Positions 12,601 through 27,800 of a stretch of 64,000 nt of DNA are shown here, one piece after another (position 1 is the first letter of the stretch; the number at the start of each line of letters is the position of its first letter). The DNA is from Centropus unirufus (taxonomy: Eukaryota; Chordata; Aves; Cuculiformes; Centropidae), in NCBI GenBank assembly GCA_013397695.1, contig VYZI01000392.1, positions 504,644-568,643 on the forward strand, given 5' to 3'. The notes under the pieces are model-generated. The model was not told the DNA's origin. It did no database searches and saw nothing but the letters and a program-made list of their open reading frames with translations. The translations under genes were made by a program, and so were the position numbers.

Positions 12601-15600
12601 TTCCCAGTTTCAGTCATTTTTCCTCATCAGAATTTGTTGTTGATCCAAGTCTTCTTTTTATACCCTCTAAAAATACTCCAAATCAGGAACCCCTCAAAAA
12701 TTGTTGACAATTCTGCATCCTTCCCATTTTTCTAGGAAGAGATCTCATGGTTGCTCATGTCTTTTCCCGTAGTGTCTTCTGGCCAAGGTCCAAGCCTGTC
12801 CTTCCTAGAAAGTTTCCTTAGTGAGTAGCCATTCTACCGGCATCACAAAGATCCACCTGCAGTTATCATGAAGTCATATCAAATCAAGTGATGGGTGGGA
12901 AATAGGCAGGTTGCCTCTCAACCATATGCAAAAATCCAGCTTATATTGGGTTGGCTCTCCGCTACTGAAATATAGTGAAATGTCAAAAAAACCCCAACCC
13001 AGTCATCTGTCAATCAGCTCTTGATTGCCAGCTCTTTGATTTGATTATCAGCTCTTTCATCTGAGTATACCCTGCCGTAACCATTGAATGTGGAGAAGTT
13101 TGCTAGGCTTGTACATAAAACCTCGTTGTTTTCCCTCTAAGAATTCAATCAGCAAATAAAGGAAGGAAGGAATATTTCTAAGTAGATCTTTTAAAATTTA
13201 GTTAATCCGGTTTACATTATTCTTCAGTAAAACTTATCTATTCTTTTATAATATTTTTAAAACATGATTTGAAAGAAGGCTGATCGTTGCTAATGCTTGC
13301 AGATGCTTCTAGACTTGTCTGCGCGGTTTAATTTGGAGCAGAATGAAGGATATTCGGGGTTCTGTGAACATGGAAGGAACAGGTTTTTATTGTGTGGTGT
13401 AGCATAGTATGGCTTTTTTCTCTGCTCCTGTCTTTCATTAGCATCTAGCTACAGACCTGGCCCTTTTGAAGCTGTATCGTGGAGAAAAATGAAATGTAAA
13501 TCAAGAGTACCCAATAGACATTAGAAAATGAGTCATCTGAATATAAAGCATTTACACTTCTACTCTTTTTAGCGCACTGGTCTATAAAACTAGCAACCCA
13601 ATCCTGTACCTGATAGATTGCACGGGCACTCAGGTTGGATAATGCCAGGAAATATTCAGTGTTTTCAGTTCCCAGTGCAGTCAGTAGCAGCCAAGGAAGA
13701 CTGAAACAAGACTGAGAATACCTTAGAAGATCCGACCCTGAAATTGCCTGTGATTACATTCTGCACATGGGTTCCAAATCCAAAACAAAATCAGAAAGAC
13801 ATTTGTTGGAGGTATTTATAGCGCATCTGTTTGACGAACCATCTGTGCTCTGATCAAAGTATACACATGGTCCAGAGTGAATAAAACCCAATTCTGTGGA
13901 TTAAAATAGTAACTTTCACAGTGTTACATCTAAAGATTTCACTGCTAGTGACTTTGCTGACCTGCTTACATGTAAAGGTGAATTTTAGAACTGTAAAATC
14001 TGAAAGGTAGCATAAGGAAAGAGCGTGACTACTCTATCCACTTCAAAAAAGGCTTTGAAGTTAAGGGATGCAGTTTGAATGCCTCATGCCTTTCAAAACT
14101 TCTGCTTGCTTGGGGTCTGGATTAAGCTATAACAGCTGCCTTCCTCAGTTTCTGAGTAATTTTGGAGTTTGTTAGTGAGTGTAAAGGTGAGAATATAACT
14201 CGCTCAAGTATTTTGCCACACTTGCACTTGTCTCATATTTCCATTTCAAAACAAGATTAATTCCTTTTTTTCTTGTTTCTGTTCATGGTCTTCAGTACTA
14301 ACAAAATGTTAGAAATATAGCGGACTCCAACTTGGAGCTAATTGCACTCAAAAACCTCACTGTGTTCATTCGGCTCTCTTCCTTTATCAAGACTATCTTG
14401 TTCATGGATCAGTATGTTATGTATGTTCAAAATGCTAATATTAGGAATCACAATGAAAAGCACTTGGCTAGAGTAGGGTTGGTTCACTGTATATGTGTAT
14501 ACAGGGGTCAATCATTATTTATTCAAACTGATCCTCAAAAACGATTATTGAACAGCAAGTTTTTGGAAGCCGGTTGTACTTGTTCAAGATGGTAGAAAAA
14601 TGAAGTTTTTGATATCGTTTCACAAGATTAATTTTCTTTAGTGATAACCTGGGGAATTCTTTAAATTACCTCTTCTTAGTTGATGTAGCACCATCTGCCA
14701 CATCTACAATGAAGATAATTATTTTTAGGAGCAGCTGTGTTTTTTATTAAGTCTTGAGTCATCAAGGTCAGTATTTTTGCACTATCCAATGTAGGAAAAT
14801 AGAAACCTTGTTTTTGCATTTTGGGCAATAATAAAAGATGTATTGTTATTACAGTCAGCACCATAAGCCTCATAGCTATGTCCTGCAGTCCTCTAATTTC
14901 CAAGAAATTTGCTTTCATTCTTCATGAGAGCATTTAGTTTATAGGAAAAAAAGATATCAGTCATACTTCATGCATCAGCACCTGGTGGCAAATAAGTTAC
15001 TGTGGAGACTCTTCTATTAATGGAAAAATGGAAGTGAAAATGGGTGCTTCCTTACCCTAGGTCATAGGTCCAGGTTCCCAGCTTCAGTTTCAAAAGGTGA
15101 ATTAGGAATTAGTATCTCTCACACCAAAGAAAAAATCCCCAAGTGAGCCATGCTTTAACAGAAATCCCTTGTTATCACCTGTAGCCTTCCACGGTAGCCC
15201 TAAATCAGACGAACACATCCAAGTCAGAAGAGCATTCTCCATCACATAATAAACAAGGGGAGCCAAGCAAGGCTGAGAATTAGAACTTGAAACTTTCAGC
15301 AGTTTGCTTTATCTTGTAGCAAAGAAAGCTCCACTCGGTGCCAGATGCCTTGAAAGACCAACGCTTTGTGTAAACTCTTAACGTGCTGAAGTAACAAGCA
15401 TCGAACGGGAACGCAGAGCTACATTTGATGATGAGATCAGGACATCTCCGCAGCAGTTTCTTTCAACTTCCTGCTGTTGAGGAACTAATGAGAGCAGACG
15501 GCTTTTCAAAGACAGAACAGTTTTCCCCCGAGGAGTTAATGAAAACTATCTTACTGGCTTTGCTACGGAGCCAAGGTGGCAGACCTGAATAGCCTGGGGG

Positions 15601-18600
15601 GGGGGTGTCTCTTAAGACGTGTTGAAAATTAAAGCTCAGAATGGGTGCCCGTAGGATAAAGAAAAAGGAAACTTTGCTCTAACTGAGAGATGAGATAATT
15701 GAAAAAGGGATATTGAAAATCCAAGTCTACTTTCCGTGTTGAAAGAATGGGAAGATACCTAGACAGAACCTCGTACATGACACCCCCTGGAGTTACGGAC
15801 AGCTCAGGTTGGTGACAGCAGATGCTGGACCTGAAGAAGCTCAGTTAGGGGCTCATTTTTCCATCAGTTTGCATGCACTACTACGTGTCTACTTTGTACA
15901 ATACCTGGAGATCTTCACGTAGCTGACCATCTGTGGTGGCGAAGGTGAGAGCGAGTTTAGTCCTTTTAGAAATTGTGCACCCATAAACTCACCGAGCAAA
16001 GGACTGTGGAGTCTTAAACTGTTTCTGAACGTAGCTTACGTACTTCAGCATTTCTTTGTTGAAATTATTCACCTTCTCAGTACCTGGGAACCCTGACTGC
16101 ATGAACCTGCTTGCAAAATTTGGGAGCCCGGAGTTCATTCCAGTAGCCCAAGACTGGAGTTGAACTGCAATGCTGCATGAGAGTAAGGGTTCTGCTCCAC
16201 AGTTACAGCGTAGGAAATAGGAACCATGAGCCCCAAGGTGAAAAACAAAGACGCTCTGAAAGTGTTACAGACACTCCTAAATATTTTGGGAAGCACAGTT
16301 GCTCATTTTACGGTGCTCGGAGTGATCAGTCGGAGGTGGAACACGGAGATAGGTGACAAGAGAATTAACGTTTACCAGATTTCACTGACACCAAAGGCAG
16401 TTGTTGCCTGTCTGACCTTCAATCTGAGATGGAACCTTTTCTCATTCAGAACATCAAATGGCATTCTGTGTTTATTTCACATGCCTACTTTTAATGAGCT
16501 TTTCTATATTTACACATGAAAAAATGGGTTTATTTTGGAAACAACAGAGATTTTAAAGGATTAAGGTCTGTAAAATCTTTTTGTTTTCCACACGACTAAG
16601 ATGACAGCTTTACATCTGTATGGAACTCATACTGTGCTACCCCTTACTGGACGATGATCCAGAGGCAGGAAAAAATTGTTAATACTACAGAACATGACTC
16701 CTCAACTATATTTTGCAGCTATGCTTTAATGTCCTGTTCTATTTGTCCTGTTTAATGAAGGTCTGAATAGCCCTTCTGGCTTTTAGACCCAGTGACCCTC
16801 TATGCCCTAGAAGTTCAGTTCCCGGCACACGCTGTAACTGAGAGCAGATAGACTTTATCAGCTGAGCAACTCCCTGAAAGGCCAAGCAAAGCCACTCAGT
16901 CTCCCTCTCGGTGAAGAGCAGAAGAAAACAATGGGACTTGTTCTCCAGCCTGCAGGTCAGGCTTGGTTTGCAATTGACTCTTAGAGTGCAGAAGTGATGC
17001 TTCTTTGAAAAGGCTTCTGCCTAGAGGACTGAGTTGTACCTTGTACAGAGGCTGCATCTAAACGTGGAGGGCACTTATACAATATCTGGCCCTCTAAATA
17101 CCACGTTCTTGCTTTTAATGAAGACGTAAAACTAGAATAACTTCATATGTTAAAGAACCTCATTCTGTTAAAGAATTTGGTATAATGCTATTTTGCTTTG
17201 CCAAATGCCAGGGAAATTACTGTTACCGATTATCTGTATAATCTCAGCAATGGAGCAGAATTTTGTAAACAGAAAAATCTCCCTTCTAGATAAAAATGAT
17301 GCTGATATCTTAAAGAGTACTAAGTGATATCATGCTTTTCAAGTGAAGTCAGTTAACTTACTGGTCTCACTTTGTCCATCTGTATTCAGTCATCCCATGC
17401 AATTCATGAAGCTTCTCCCCATTTAGCAATTAATAAGTGCTAAGTTAGTTTTGTATTTTTCCTTCACTCTTCTAATTACAGCACATACAGATACTTCTTT
17501 TTTAATAACTATGGAATAACACCACACATCAGCAAAATTCTTACTAAGAAAGGTACGAATATCCTCATAAGTATCAAGGGAAATAAACATACATACAAAA
17601 ATCTTTGAGAGAAAGGCTGCCTTACTGATGTTTGACTGGGCAAAAAGTGAAAGTAGCCTCCTCCTAATAAGCTTGCTTAATCTGCAGTGAAGGTGATTTA
17701 TGAAAATGCATTTTAGTTTCTAGTTGGGCTTACCAGGAAACCGCACACGTTCTGCTATCCCATTGGAAATGAGGAAAGAGTATTAGTTAAGCCATGGTAA
17801 TGTGGTCACTTGTTGGGGTCTACCACAACATGGTCCACATCTCCTCGCTGGTGACTTCCACTAAATTCAAAGCGCTCTGGAGACTCGAATTTGGGAAGCA
17901 GAACTTGATTGTGTAGGCTTCTCTTTCCCTGGTACATTCCCGCAGAAACAGCCCTTTAGCATTCTGTGCTCTTTAACTGTGATCACATCGTGTTCAGAGG
18001 GAGGAGCCTCACCAGGCTCACAACAATTTATCCCATGGAAGGAGGTGTTACAAGACTGACCGGGACTATTCCAAAAGAAAAGTGGGAGGGGTGGAACCAG
18101 CTGTGCATGCGACTTGGCGGGGGATGATTGTTTTTATGGTTTTCTATTTGACACCTGCATAGTCTCAAAGTAAATACAGTTCTGTTGTATGCATCCATCC
18201 ATCTAGATTATGGAATTCAATAACTCCTGGCGTGTGTTTTTTGCGTTTTATTTTGTTTTTTTTTATCTTAATCACTATGCCTTAGCTTAGTAAAAAATTT
18301 GCAGACATTTCTTTTGTCAACCAAGCCGAATTAATGCGCCAAGTATTTCATTTGCAGCACCAAGCTGCCTGCTCATGGAAACAAACCAGTACCACTTTTT
18401 ACAGTGTCATTCAAGACAGGCGAGTATGGCTTTGGGCAGGGATCTGGTACCCTGTAGTTGTCTAAAGAATTTATCTGCTATTTTATATCCAAAGTGCGTA
18501 GCTCAGGAGAGCCTTCCAAAATGGGAAAATAAAGGTAATAAATAGACTGGTGACATCAGCTAAGGACAGTGCAGGCAACTTCACGCAATCTAAGTTAAAT

Positions 18601-18698
18601 TACATCTCTTCACTGAGCTGTGTTTTGGTATCATTTGTTACCTGTGCAGCTGAGTCACTGGAAATGTTTTTTTAGGGTGTTTCTTTTTTGTTCTTCAG

Positions 18699-18801
18699 CA
18701 ACTTCGAATCTCCACTGATGCATGAAGTTCCAGAGCCCCAAGGCAGCAGCGCAGACAGCTCCGCAAGCACTTTGGGAAGCTCTGTCACAGCATGTAAGAA
18801 G
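18699..18801 (+). CDS. SPHKAP: SPHKAP exon 2 (first coding exon found)
   Basis: The exon is preceded by a strong pyrimidine tract and TTCTTCAG and followed by GTAATT. Its first base completes a codon split with exon 1; the rest encodes 34 residues starting NFESPLMHEVPEPQ and ending SVTACKK. This matches the start of human SPHKAP, where the equivalent segment ends ITACKK. It leaves phase 0. An internal ATG at 18718 has a poor context (C at -3 and +4), so I do not take it as the normal start. Confidence 0.9.
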
Positions 18802-21800
18802 GTAATTCTAAATTTATATTATATTCAAGGCGGGTATATGCCAGGTTATTGCTTTGGTTTTTAGCGTCTGTATTTATTCTGGAATAGAAAATTTAAATGA
18901 TACCTAAAAAAATAGAAGGACTGATACAGAAAAATAAATCTTATGGTCTTGCCTGTTCCCAAAATATATTATACATGTATGGTACATAATCTCCCCTTTT
19001 ACATCTCTATTTTTCCTCATTATCTGACAATAGGACATCAAAGCAGCATATGGCATGAACACTTTCAGTATTCGGTTAAGTGGCAAATTTCTGGGACACA
19101 ACCTGAGGTTCCAGAGCTTTACTTCTTTCAGGTCAAAACATTGGAGGGTACTTCATGAAACAGCTTCTCCCTCCCTGGCTGCAAGGGTTTCATCCACCCA
19201 GGAGGTAGTGCAGATTGACCACTATTGGTGGTTTTGCCTCAAATGGGTTTATATGTATTTATTTATTTTATTTATTTATTTATTTTATTTTATTTATTAT
19301 TTTATTTTATTATTTTAATTTAGATAATGGGGGTGGGAGGCGGAGAAGAGATGCAGCACCTGTGTGTACACACGTGTCGTTAGGAGGAATCAAACATGAC
19401 TGACGTTATTTTATACACGTAGGTAATTTTAGTACAACTGAGAATCTACAGGTGAACACCATGGATGCTTCCTTTTATCCCACCTCCCCTGGACCAGATT
19501 ATGGAGTCCAGCCTGAGGGCAGGGGTCACTACACCAAAGACCTGTTGAGGAGCGAAGGCAATCTTTCACCTCTCGCTTCGCAATAGCCCTCAGAGCTTTA
19601 CTCTCTCGCACATGCATAAATCTAAAGCAGACAACAAAGCATTTGTTCTAACACTGAATTGTTATAAAATGGCACGGGTCATCCAGTTTTCCCATTATTC
19701 TTTTTTCTTTTCCTTCCACAAATAATAATAACACTTTCCATTTGTGTTTTGTTTTTCAAAATAACAACAATATATATTTCTATAGGAAAGCATAGAGAGG
19801 GAAAGATAAAACGTGTAGAAGATAAAAAATTAGGTTTTTTCATCCTGAAAACTAAATTATGGGGGTGGGAGGTGAGTATTTTCTGTCTACAGAATTTTTT
19901 TAAATAAAAAATCACATATATAAAAAATAACGCAAGACACTTATGTGTTAGGCAGGGAATGGGCTTCTCCAGCTCATCCCAACATGGCTAAAAGATAAAG
20001 AGTCTCCGTCTTTGATTTGATCAAAGGGGTTGTTTGTGTGCGAAAGAATACCTGCCTCTTAAAAAACACTGTAATTGAAATCTTCATATAGGCAGAAAAT
20101 CCACTGTGTGGGAGAACATCTTCCACTTCCATTTAATCTTGGGGTTTTCTATTTTATGTCGGACCAAAGGGCGGTGGCACAGCACTGAGAAGTGCCACCA
20201 CCGCGTTCACAAATGATCCCAGCTTGGTCGCCTTCAGAAGCGCCGCTCTATTAAGGGCAAGCCTTTACCACCTGACTCTGAGCGGCTTCACCTGGCTGAT
20301 CCTTTCCTTTTGAACTTTTCACTGTAACACGAGTCGATTTTATGACTGTCAGCACGCTAAGAGAAGTGATTCACTTCTGCCAACACTTCTGACAAACTGC
20401 AGGGTATTTTGGGCTTCTTTATGGCATTGTCCCAGAACGCATTACCAATTTTTTTTTTTATTTTTTTTTTTTGTGAGGAAAGGATACAGAATTATCAAAA
20501 ATAGGCTTTATTACCTTCTTTATCCTCTGTTAGTTACAACATTTTTTAAGTTTGATGTGTATGTCTTTATGGCATTGTCCCAGAACGCGTTACCATTTTT
20601 TATTTTTTTTTGTGAGGAAAGGATACAGAATTATCAAAAATAGGCTTTATTACCTTCTTTACCCTCTGTTAGTTGCAACATTTTTTAAGTTCGATGTGTA
20701 GTTGGTGGTGGAGTGAAACACTACGGGTTACTGCTGCAAGGGAAGAGTTGACTGCCAGGTTTGAATAATTGTATTGAGCCGGAACGGCTCTTGGCAGGAA
20801 CCGTGTGAGATGTGGCCCGTTACTACACAGACCGATCTGAACAAATGCAAAAGATGCGCCCCCTGATATCTTATTCTGCGTGACCCACTTTCATAGCTTT
20901 TTTGATGAGCAGTAATTAACCAAAGCAATTACGCTGATCAGCCCCAAAGACACAGATGTTTCATTTCTGGAGCAGAGCCTTTCTAATGTTGTCTCGGTTA
21001 TAGATATTTACTGTGTTTTAATGTCTTTTGATCTAAATTAGGGAGCAGGAAGCTGTTACACTGAACTCATATGCAATATTTTCCTCTGGGAACGAGTGAC
21101 TTTTCTAATGCTCGCTCTGCTAGAGGCTGATTTAGTTCATTGATGCACAACACGCTGAGTGGTGCTGACGGCTGGGTCTCTAGATGAGTGGAGAACTTTT
21201 TTTTTTTTAGACCCATGAATTACTGCTGATTTCACATTTAGTGCATGATGCAGATTCATCCTGAATTATCTTCTGAGTGTGACGATCCTGCTCTGAACCA
21301 GAGATGCAGCGGTGCAGTCTGTGCAGCTGCCGCACGAGTCAATAAATCTAAATTCTGCTTCCAGTTGTAACCATTGCAAATCAGAAGCAACCTCGCTGAA
21401 TTCCCTAAAACTGCTACAATGTGGCCTGGCGCAGACTTATCGCAATTAGATAAGAAGGAAGTCCAAGATAGGAGGTGGAAATTTTGGCAAGTGATACTGT
21501 AGGCCTAAAAGTGCAGGCTCTGAGAAGGAAGGATGCTGACTGACAGCTGAAGTAATGCAGGTTTAGGTTTTCTTATCCTTTGGTACAGACCAGCTCAGTA
21601 TAATTTGAAAATATGCTTAAATTAAAAAAAAAAAGGCAATCAGAATGTACTGGGAGAGTTATTGCCCTGAGGAATCCCAGTTCTCACATTGCATTTGATT
21701 AGTTAATTAATTAAGCCTCTTAATTTAGGCCAGCTCCTTCAAGCTTATGCACCTTTATCATTGCAGTCATATGTTATTTTACTATAAGGACTTAATACAT

Positions 21801-24800
21801 ATGTATTTAAGGGAATACACTTAAGTACATACACAAAATCCCAACTTATATAAACACACACACCTAGTTAACAGGGAGAATTGCCTTACAATAGCAAAAT
21901 TCTGTAAGAAGTGTTACATTCCCTCTTACTGGGTGTTTGTGATAATATTGCTATCTGTGACCAAAGAAGTATGCCCAAAAGTTCCCATGGTTCCTACACA
22001 TGCATTTCTGCGAAGATGAAAACCCATATGAAATCTTCTATAAATAACATCATTCTTGCAGCTATTCTTTTCCTGATGTTACCCAGTTGTTTTAAAAACA
22101 CTAAAGGTCCCTTGTTTACGTGGTAGAATATTAATACAGAGGCAGCAAGTAAGGAATTCAGTTCCACCTAAGCACCAGGCTTCCAAACTTGCTTCGCTTC
22201 TCCATTGCCTTCTCTGTAGTCCCATTTGGGTTTTGTTTGAGCAAAGCTTGTGGCGTGAGCCGCAGGACTGAGTCAACAAGGAGAGATCAAACGCAACATT
22301 TGGTCTCGGGGCACTGGTTGAGCTCAGGACTCATTCCAGCAGGTTTTATAAGTACATTAGCTTCCCAGAGAGCAGAAAAATATGTTTAAGATGAAAGAGT
22401 TTGTAGGCCAAGCAGCCCCAATGAGCCTGCTGGCAGAACGACTGGTACTGATCTACTCTGGAGAGAGATACAGTAGGGTGCAAGTTTGTGCACTCTGGTA
22501 TAATTAAATAATGAGTTTTCCCTACATCTCTGTTTATCACTTTAACCCAGAACAAAACTGCTAGCGATATTTTCCAATAAAAATGTCGGGTTTGGGCATC
22601 TCCTTCAAGGAGCTCCAAGGACTTTCAGTTCTGAAAGAAAATAAGTTAATCCTTTAGGGGATATATAAATCTCTTCCTTTAAGTTGCATAAAGTGGACGG
22701 GTCCAAAAGGAGCAAGCGCCGCAGCCCTGCCCCCCTCCCAAAACGTTGTTGGTAAGATTTCTTTAGACAAGGAAATTTCAACTATTTTTACCTATTTTTA
22801 CAGATTCTCTGCAGTAACAGCCTTCTAGAATCGACAGACTACTGGCTGCAGAATCAGAGGACACCATGCCAAATTGGCTTTCTGGAAGACAAGTCAGAAA
22901 GCAACTGTGCCTCAGTAAGTACTCGTAATCTCCTCTGGGGAAAAGTCCATTGGGAGTTATTTGGGTAGGGTGTAGGGATAACCAGAGCACGTGGTCAATT
23001 AAAAAATTCACCGACTAAACTGACGCTGAAATTATAGTGATCTATCTATAGTTTCTGTCATTTCCAGTTTTCTGTCGAAAACAAACATACAAAGCAAAAA
23101 CGCACACAGATTTCTATACAGAGCACATGAATAAAGATTACTGCAGAGGTTTCCCTACATTTCGCTTTCAGACTTTATGGCTCTCTCTATTTCATTTTTT
23201 ATGTTCATAATCTGCAACTGAAGAGAGAAAAATAAGAGAAAGAGAAAATTATTCCAAACCATAACTTGTTAAGTGGCAGGTTGGAAAGAGCAGATGTTTA
23301 AAAGGCTGCTCAATGTTCTTGAAGGCATAGACATACAATTAAAGAAAAAAGGCTTTTCATATTGGATGAGGGGAAGCTGCTAAAAAAATTAAACAGAATT
23401 ATTTTACATTTAAAATGAAATTCAAATCTCACTATTGTGGGCTATAATGCAATTAAGAACAGCTTTTGGTGAAGAGCATACATGAAGAAATAGGAGAGAA
23501 TAAGCTCATCAGGCAGGTAATCAGTTGTATCCTTGTTTGATATAGGAAACAATTGCTGTTAATGCAAAAAATATACTGGACTACAGTCATTTATTTTTGC
23601 TATTTAGTATTTCATATCCTAAAAAAACAGGCTTATTTTATCAGTGGAAATGATAACTCTAAGTAATATAAAAATGAATCATGACTTGCTTTTTGATATA
23701 TTGAGCTTTGACTTTACTGTTTCTGTTTCTTTGAATCTTACAGAAAATTATATCTATCTGTGATCAGATGGAGTTACCGAGCAAAGATAGCTTGTTAAAA
23801 CAAGACTATACTAAGATTTGATTTAAAACTACCCAGCATAGCTGCTTGATACACACTGTTCCTCGTGGAAATACAGATCAGATTTTATCCAGACAGCTTG
23901 TAGGGAAAATAACCATTACTCTTGATTTTTCCTTACAATCCCAAAAGATTTCAAGATAAGGGATTTCATCAAATCACAGACCCAAATCTCTCATGTGTTG
24001 TATACCCACAATTTTCCCTGCAAGGTGCTAATTTTGTTTTGCTCCCCTCTTTGTCAAAGAAAAGCCCAAAAAGATAAAGTGATAAAGGAAGAAAAAAGAT
24101 AAAAGATTAAGGAATTTTCATAGAATGGTTTGGGTTGGAAGAGATGTTAAAGGCCTTCCAGTTCCTCCACCATCCTAGGGACACCTTCCACCAGATCAGG
24201 TTGCTCAAAGCCTCATCCAGCCTGGCCTTGAACACCTCCAGGGCAGCCACGAGTCCTCTGGGCACTCTGTTTTGTATTTACTTGTAAATACAAGTAATGA
24301 GAAAACTTTGATATTAATCATCAAACTTGATATGTGAATTGGTGTGTAAGCATCTTTTTTTTTTTTTTTTCCAGAATTAGGGTTAGATCCCCACCTTAGA
24401 TACGAGGGTGCTTTGTATGGCTTTATGGGCAAATTGGGGAATAGGGAATTCTTAACCACTGGGCAAGGAATAAGCATTAGATCAGTATCATACTCCAAAA
24501 CTGCAGAGGATTTTATTCTAAGTCCTTTCCAATGACTGATACTAAATGAGCAGGATCGGCAGGAATGAGGTAGGCAGAACAATATGGACATAGAATGGTT
24601 TCCCTGGCTTCTCAATTAGCAGAAAATATGTCATATTTCTGCTTTCACGTCAAACAGTTTAGAAATTGCTGCTACCAGTGGTGCCAGAGATGTTTTATTC
24701 CAACTTCTTCTGAAAGCTTTCATTAGATTTGCATAAGGATAGAAGAAATCCCAAATGTAGTATATTGTTAATAGTTGCTTTTTCCAAAGGAAGGTGGTGA

Positions 24801-27800
24801 TACATTGGGCTGTTGTGTTCAGTTTTCATTTGGAAGAGGTTCATGTTTGGTTATAAGGGTTCAAATCTTGCTGTAACGATAAATGCAATGAGAGCATGTG
24901 GACGTAGCTTTCATAAATGCTAAATTCATTATGTCCTATTACAGATTAGCACAGTTAGTACAAGTAAAAATAGACTCGTGGCTGTCCTACATATGCTCAC
25001 AAAGTGTACTACCATTGATTTATTAAGACACTAAACATTTAACTCGGAGCAGACTATTTTTTCAAAGAGAGAATTTTTTTAAGCAGAACAGACATTTCTG
25101 TACATGTAATAGTCCATTTCCAAACCTGGTTAACGTATGCCCGATGATAAGAAAATAATAAGTTGTGTTAGAGGAAGAGTATTTTGTATTTGTTAATTTT
25201 TTCCTAAGCTGTGAAAATCAGCATTTCAAATTCTGGTACGCACCATAATAGAAGAAATGCTAGTGTGTCCATTTTTAATCCAGTCTTTCTGGTCATCTGC
25301 AAGAACAGTAGAAATCACAGGGAGAAATAATAGCGAGATGCGGTGCCTGCTCTCCATTTTTATGCCAATTCAGCTGTACGTTGCTGAGTTGTGAAGTGTT
25401 ATAGGTACAATGAGTGTGATGCAAAGAGTTTGAAAGATTGCCTTGTCCTAACTGTCCTTTAATACTTTCCATACATACAACTGTTGTCCAGTTCTCTGCG
25501 TTTACATAGAGCAAACCAGAGCAGGTGCTTCTACACTGATACTTCAAGTGTTTTTTTCCTCTACAGAGAATATTTGAGTAATTTCTAAACATTAAGCTTA
25601 TTTCAATTATCAGTGAAAGTGCTTACCAGCAGTTTAATGCTGCAGATTAGAATACATGGCTTCATGCTAATATCATAATTAAGTAGTACCAATTTTAAAG
25701 GTAGTTTAATTATGGAAGGCTTTTTTTTTGTTCATTTCCACTGAATGAGAACTTATTCTGTTTGCTGGGTTTTGATTAAAATACATGGATTCATGAGGCT
25801 TAATCGTTCATGGAGATATCTAATAAAATAAATTAGTATCACATGAATTTATATACCTTTGTCCACTCCATTATCACCAGCCATCTTTCTACCTAGATCA
25901 AATGTTCCCTGCTTTGGACATGCTTTTAAGCAAACCTTATTTGAAGAGAAAAAAACTAATAGATGTTCTGTCCCTACTTTCACTCCAAAGATATTATATT
26001 ATTTAATTACCAGTGCTGAACATTTGTGGTTGGCTTATGTTGGTACAAGTTAAGAAATGTAATTCCTTCCGCAATTAGATGATTTGTAGTTTCTTCTAGC
26101 ATTGGACTCTGCTAAAGTGCAAAGATTTAATCTTGCACACAGAAAAGTCATTTATGAAACTTCGTAGCAATTTTAAATTTCTCTTTCCAGTGCCTGTGTA
26201 GGAAGAATCGTAGACGGTTTGGTTTGGAAGGGGCCTTAAAACCCATCCCACTCAACCCCGCTGCCTTGAGCAGGGTCATCTCCCACTGGATCAGGGGCTC
26301 CAAGCCCCATCCAACCTGGCCTCGAACACCTGCAGGGATGGGGCAGCCACGACTTCCCAGGGCAACCTGGGCCAGGGCTTCCGCACCCTCGTAATGAAGA
26401 ATTTCTTCCCAATGTCGAACCTAAATCTTCCCCCTTCCAATTTAAGGCCATTCCCCCTCATCCTATCTCTACATGCCCTGATCAGCATGATTAAGGTGGT
26501 ATGGCCACGCTGCTAAAGGTGCATCTTAATTTTCTTTTAGGAACTCTTTTCATTAAGAGTTCTTTAGAAAAAAGTAGAATACAAACCAAGGATGGTAATA
26601 GAGTACTGCAAGACAGTTGGCATTCATTCACCTCAAAGGGTCAGCAAGGAATTTTTCTGAAACTCTCAACTTTCACACTCTACACCAGCAACAGAAAGAA
26701 AAACATTAGAAATTATATTTGCACTGAAAAAAAAAAGATTTTCTCTCAAAATGGACCCAGACTCTAATAATATCCTCATAAAGTGCGACATCGTGCCTTT
26801 TCCCTTTTCATACAACCATCGTCTCCTAACACAGAGGTTAGGAAGCAGGACTTCCTGCTCCACACGGTCTAACTAGGAATTGCTCTTAAGAACCACTGAT
26901 CTAGGAAAATGCCCCTTTCCTTTCCCAAGCAGCATTCCCCTGTCTTAAGGATAATGGGACTTTGGCAGATATGCTGCAAACTACTTATCAAGTATCCCGG
27001 AGAAGAAAAACCATCAAATTTCCACCATTAAATGGCTGTGATAGACACAGAAGGCAGAAAATACTTGCTTCTCATTTAAAATAAAGCATTAAATAAAAAG
27101 GACAGGAGGAGGAAGAACCGCAGCTTGGGGTTGGTTGGTTGAGTAATGAGTACAGGAGAACACACCCAGTCCAGGAGACAGGAGTTGGCATCTCCAGGGA
27201 AGAAAGCAATGCTTAAATTAGTGACAGGTAGCAAAGCTGTTGCCTTGGTAAGAAATAAAATAAATTGATAAGAAAGCAAAGAGGTGATGCAGTTATGGAT
27301 CATGTTGTCCATGATCCCTCCATTTACCGAGATAATGATGAACATCATTTTGCCATCATAACTGCTGGGATTCCAGAACTGTCTGCCCGCCTTGTGGCTG
27401 CAAAGCTTCACTGTCCTGAATAAGTTCCTGAGCATTATCAATGTTCTGGCAGTTTAGTCATCAGGCTTTTAAACCGATCCAGTAGGAGGTTAAGGATGCC
27501 ATTATGTGCCAATTTGAGCTGGTCAAAGTAGGGCTTCCATGGTCTCATCTCCTCCTCTAAGCCCTACTTCATCTTTTTCACTGCACTGGCACTTGAACAG
27601 ATATGCAGTAAGTCGGTTCGGAGGGAAAAGTAACTATGAAATTAAGAAATTAGTTTTCCTGGCCAATTCAATTCCTTGAATCATCTCACCGTATTGTCAG
27701 ACAAATGCCACTGCTCACTCAAGTGATGGAACAAAACCATACAGGAAATGAATTAAATCGAACTGAATGATAACACATGCAGAAAGGGAACATCCTTGGC

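Larger units (their letters stand above)
1643..18698 (+). other. Probable SPHKAP intron 1 / upstream DNA, no gene seen
   Basis: About 17 kb of AT-rich sequence with only short, unrecognised open frames on either strand. It contains a CR1 fragment (2196-2452) and a 19-base tandem repeat (6478-6611). A short coding exon for the SPHKAP N-terminus would need an ATG about 32 bases before a GT in phase 2. The donors I examined, including strong-looking ones at 4282 and 15949, have no suitable ATG in frame. Confidence 0.5.
18802..22803 (+). other. SPHKAP intron 2
   Basis: A 4.0-kb intron. It holds a TTTA-rich microsatellite (19249-19323) and a 148-base tandem duplication (20416-20700). I see no gene or mobile element in it. 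Confidence 0.85.

Noticed and set aside
18718..18801. Translation start of SPHKAP at the ATG inside exon 2
   Set aside because: Weak context, and exon 2 has a good acceptor plus family-matching residues (NFESPL) before the ATG, so the protein starts further upstream.
26236..26488. Open frames within the antisense CR1 copy
   Set aside because: They read the CR1 3' untranslated tail, which is non-coding even in intact elements.
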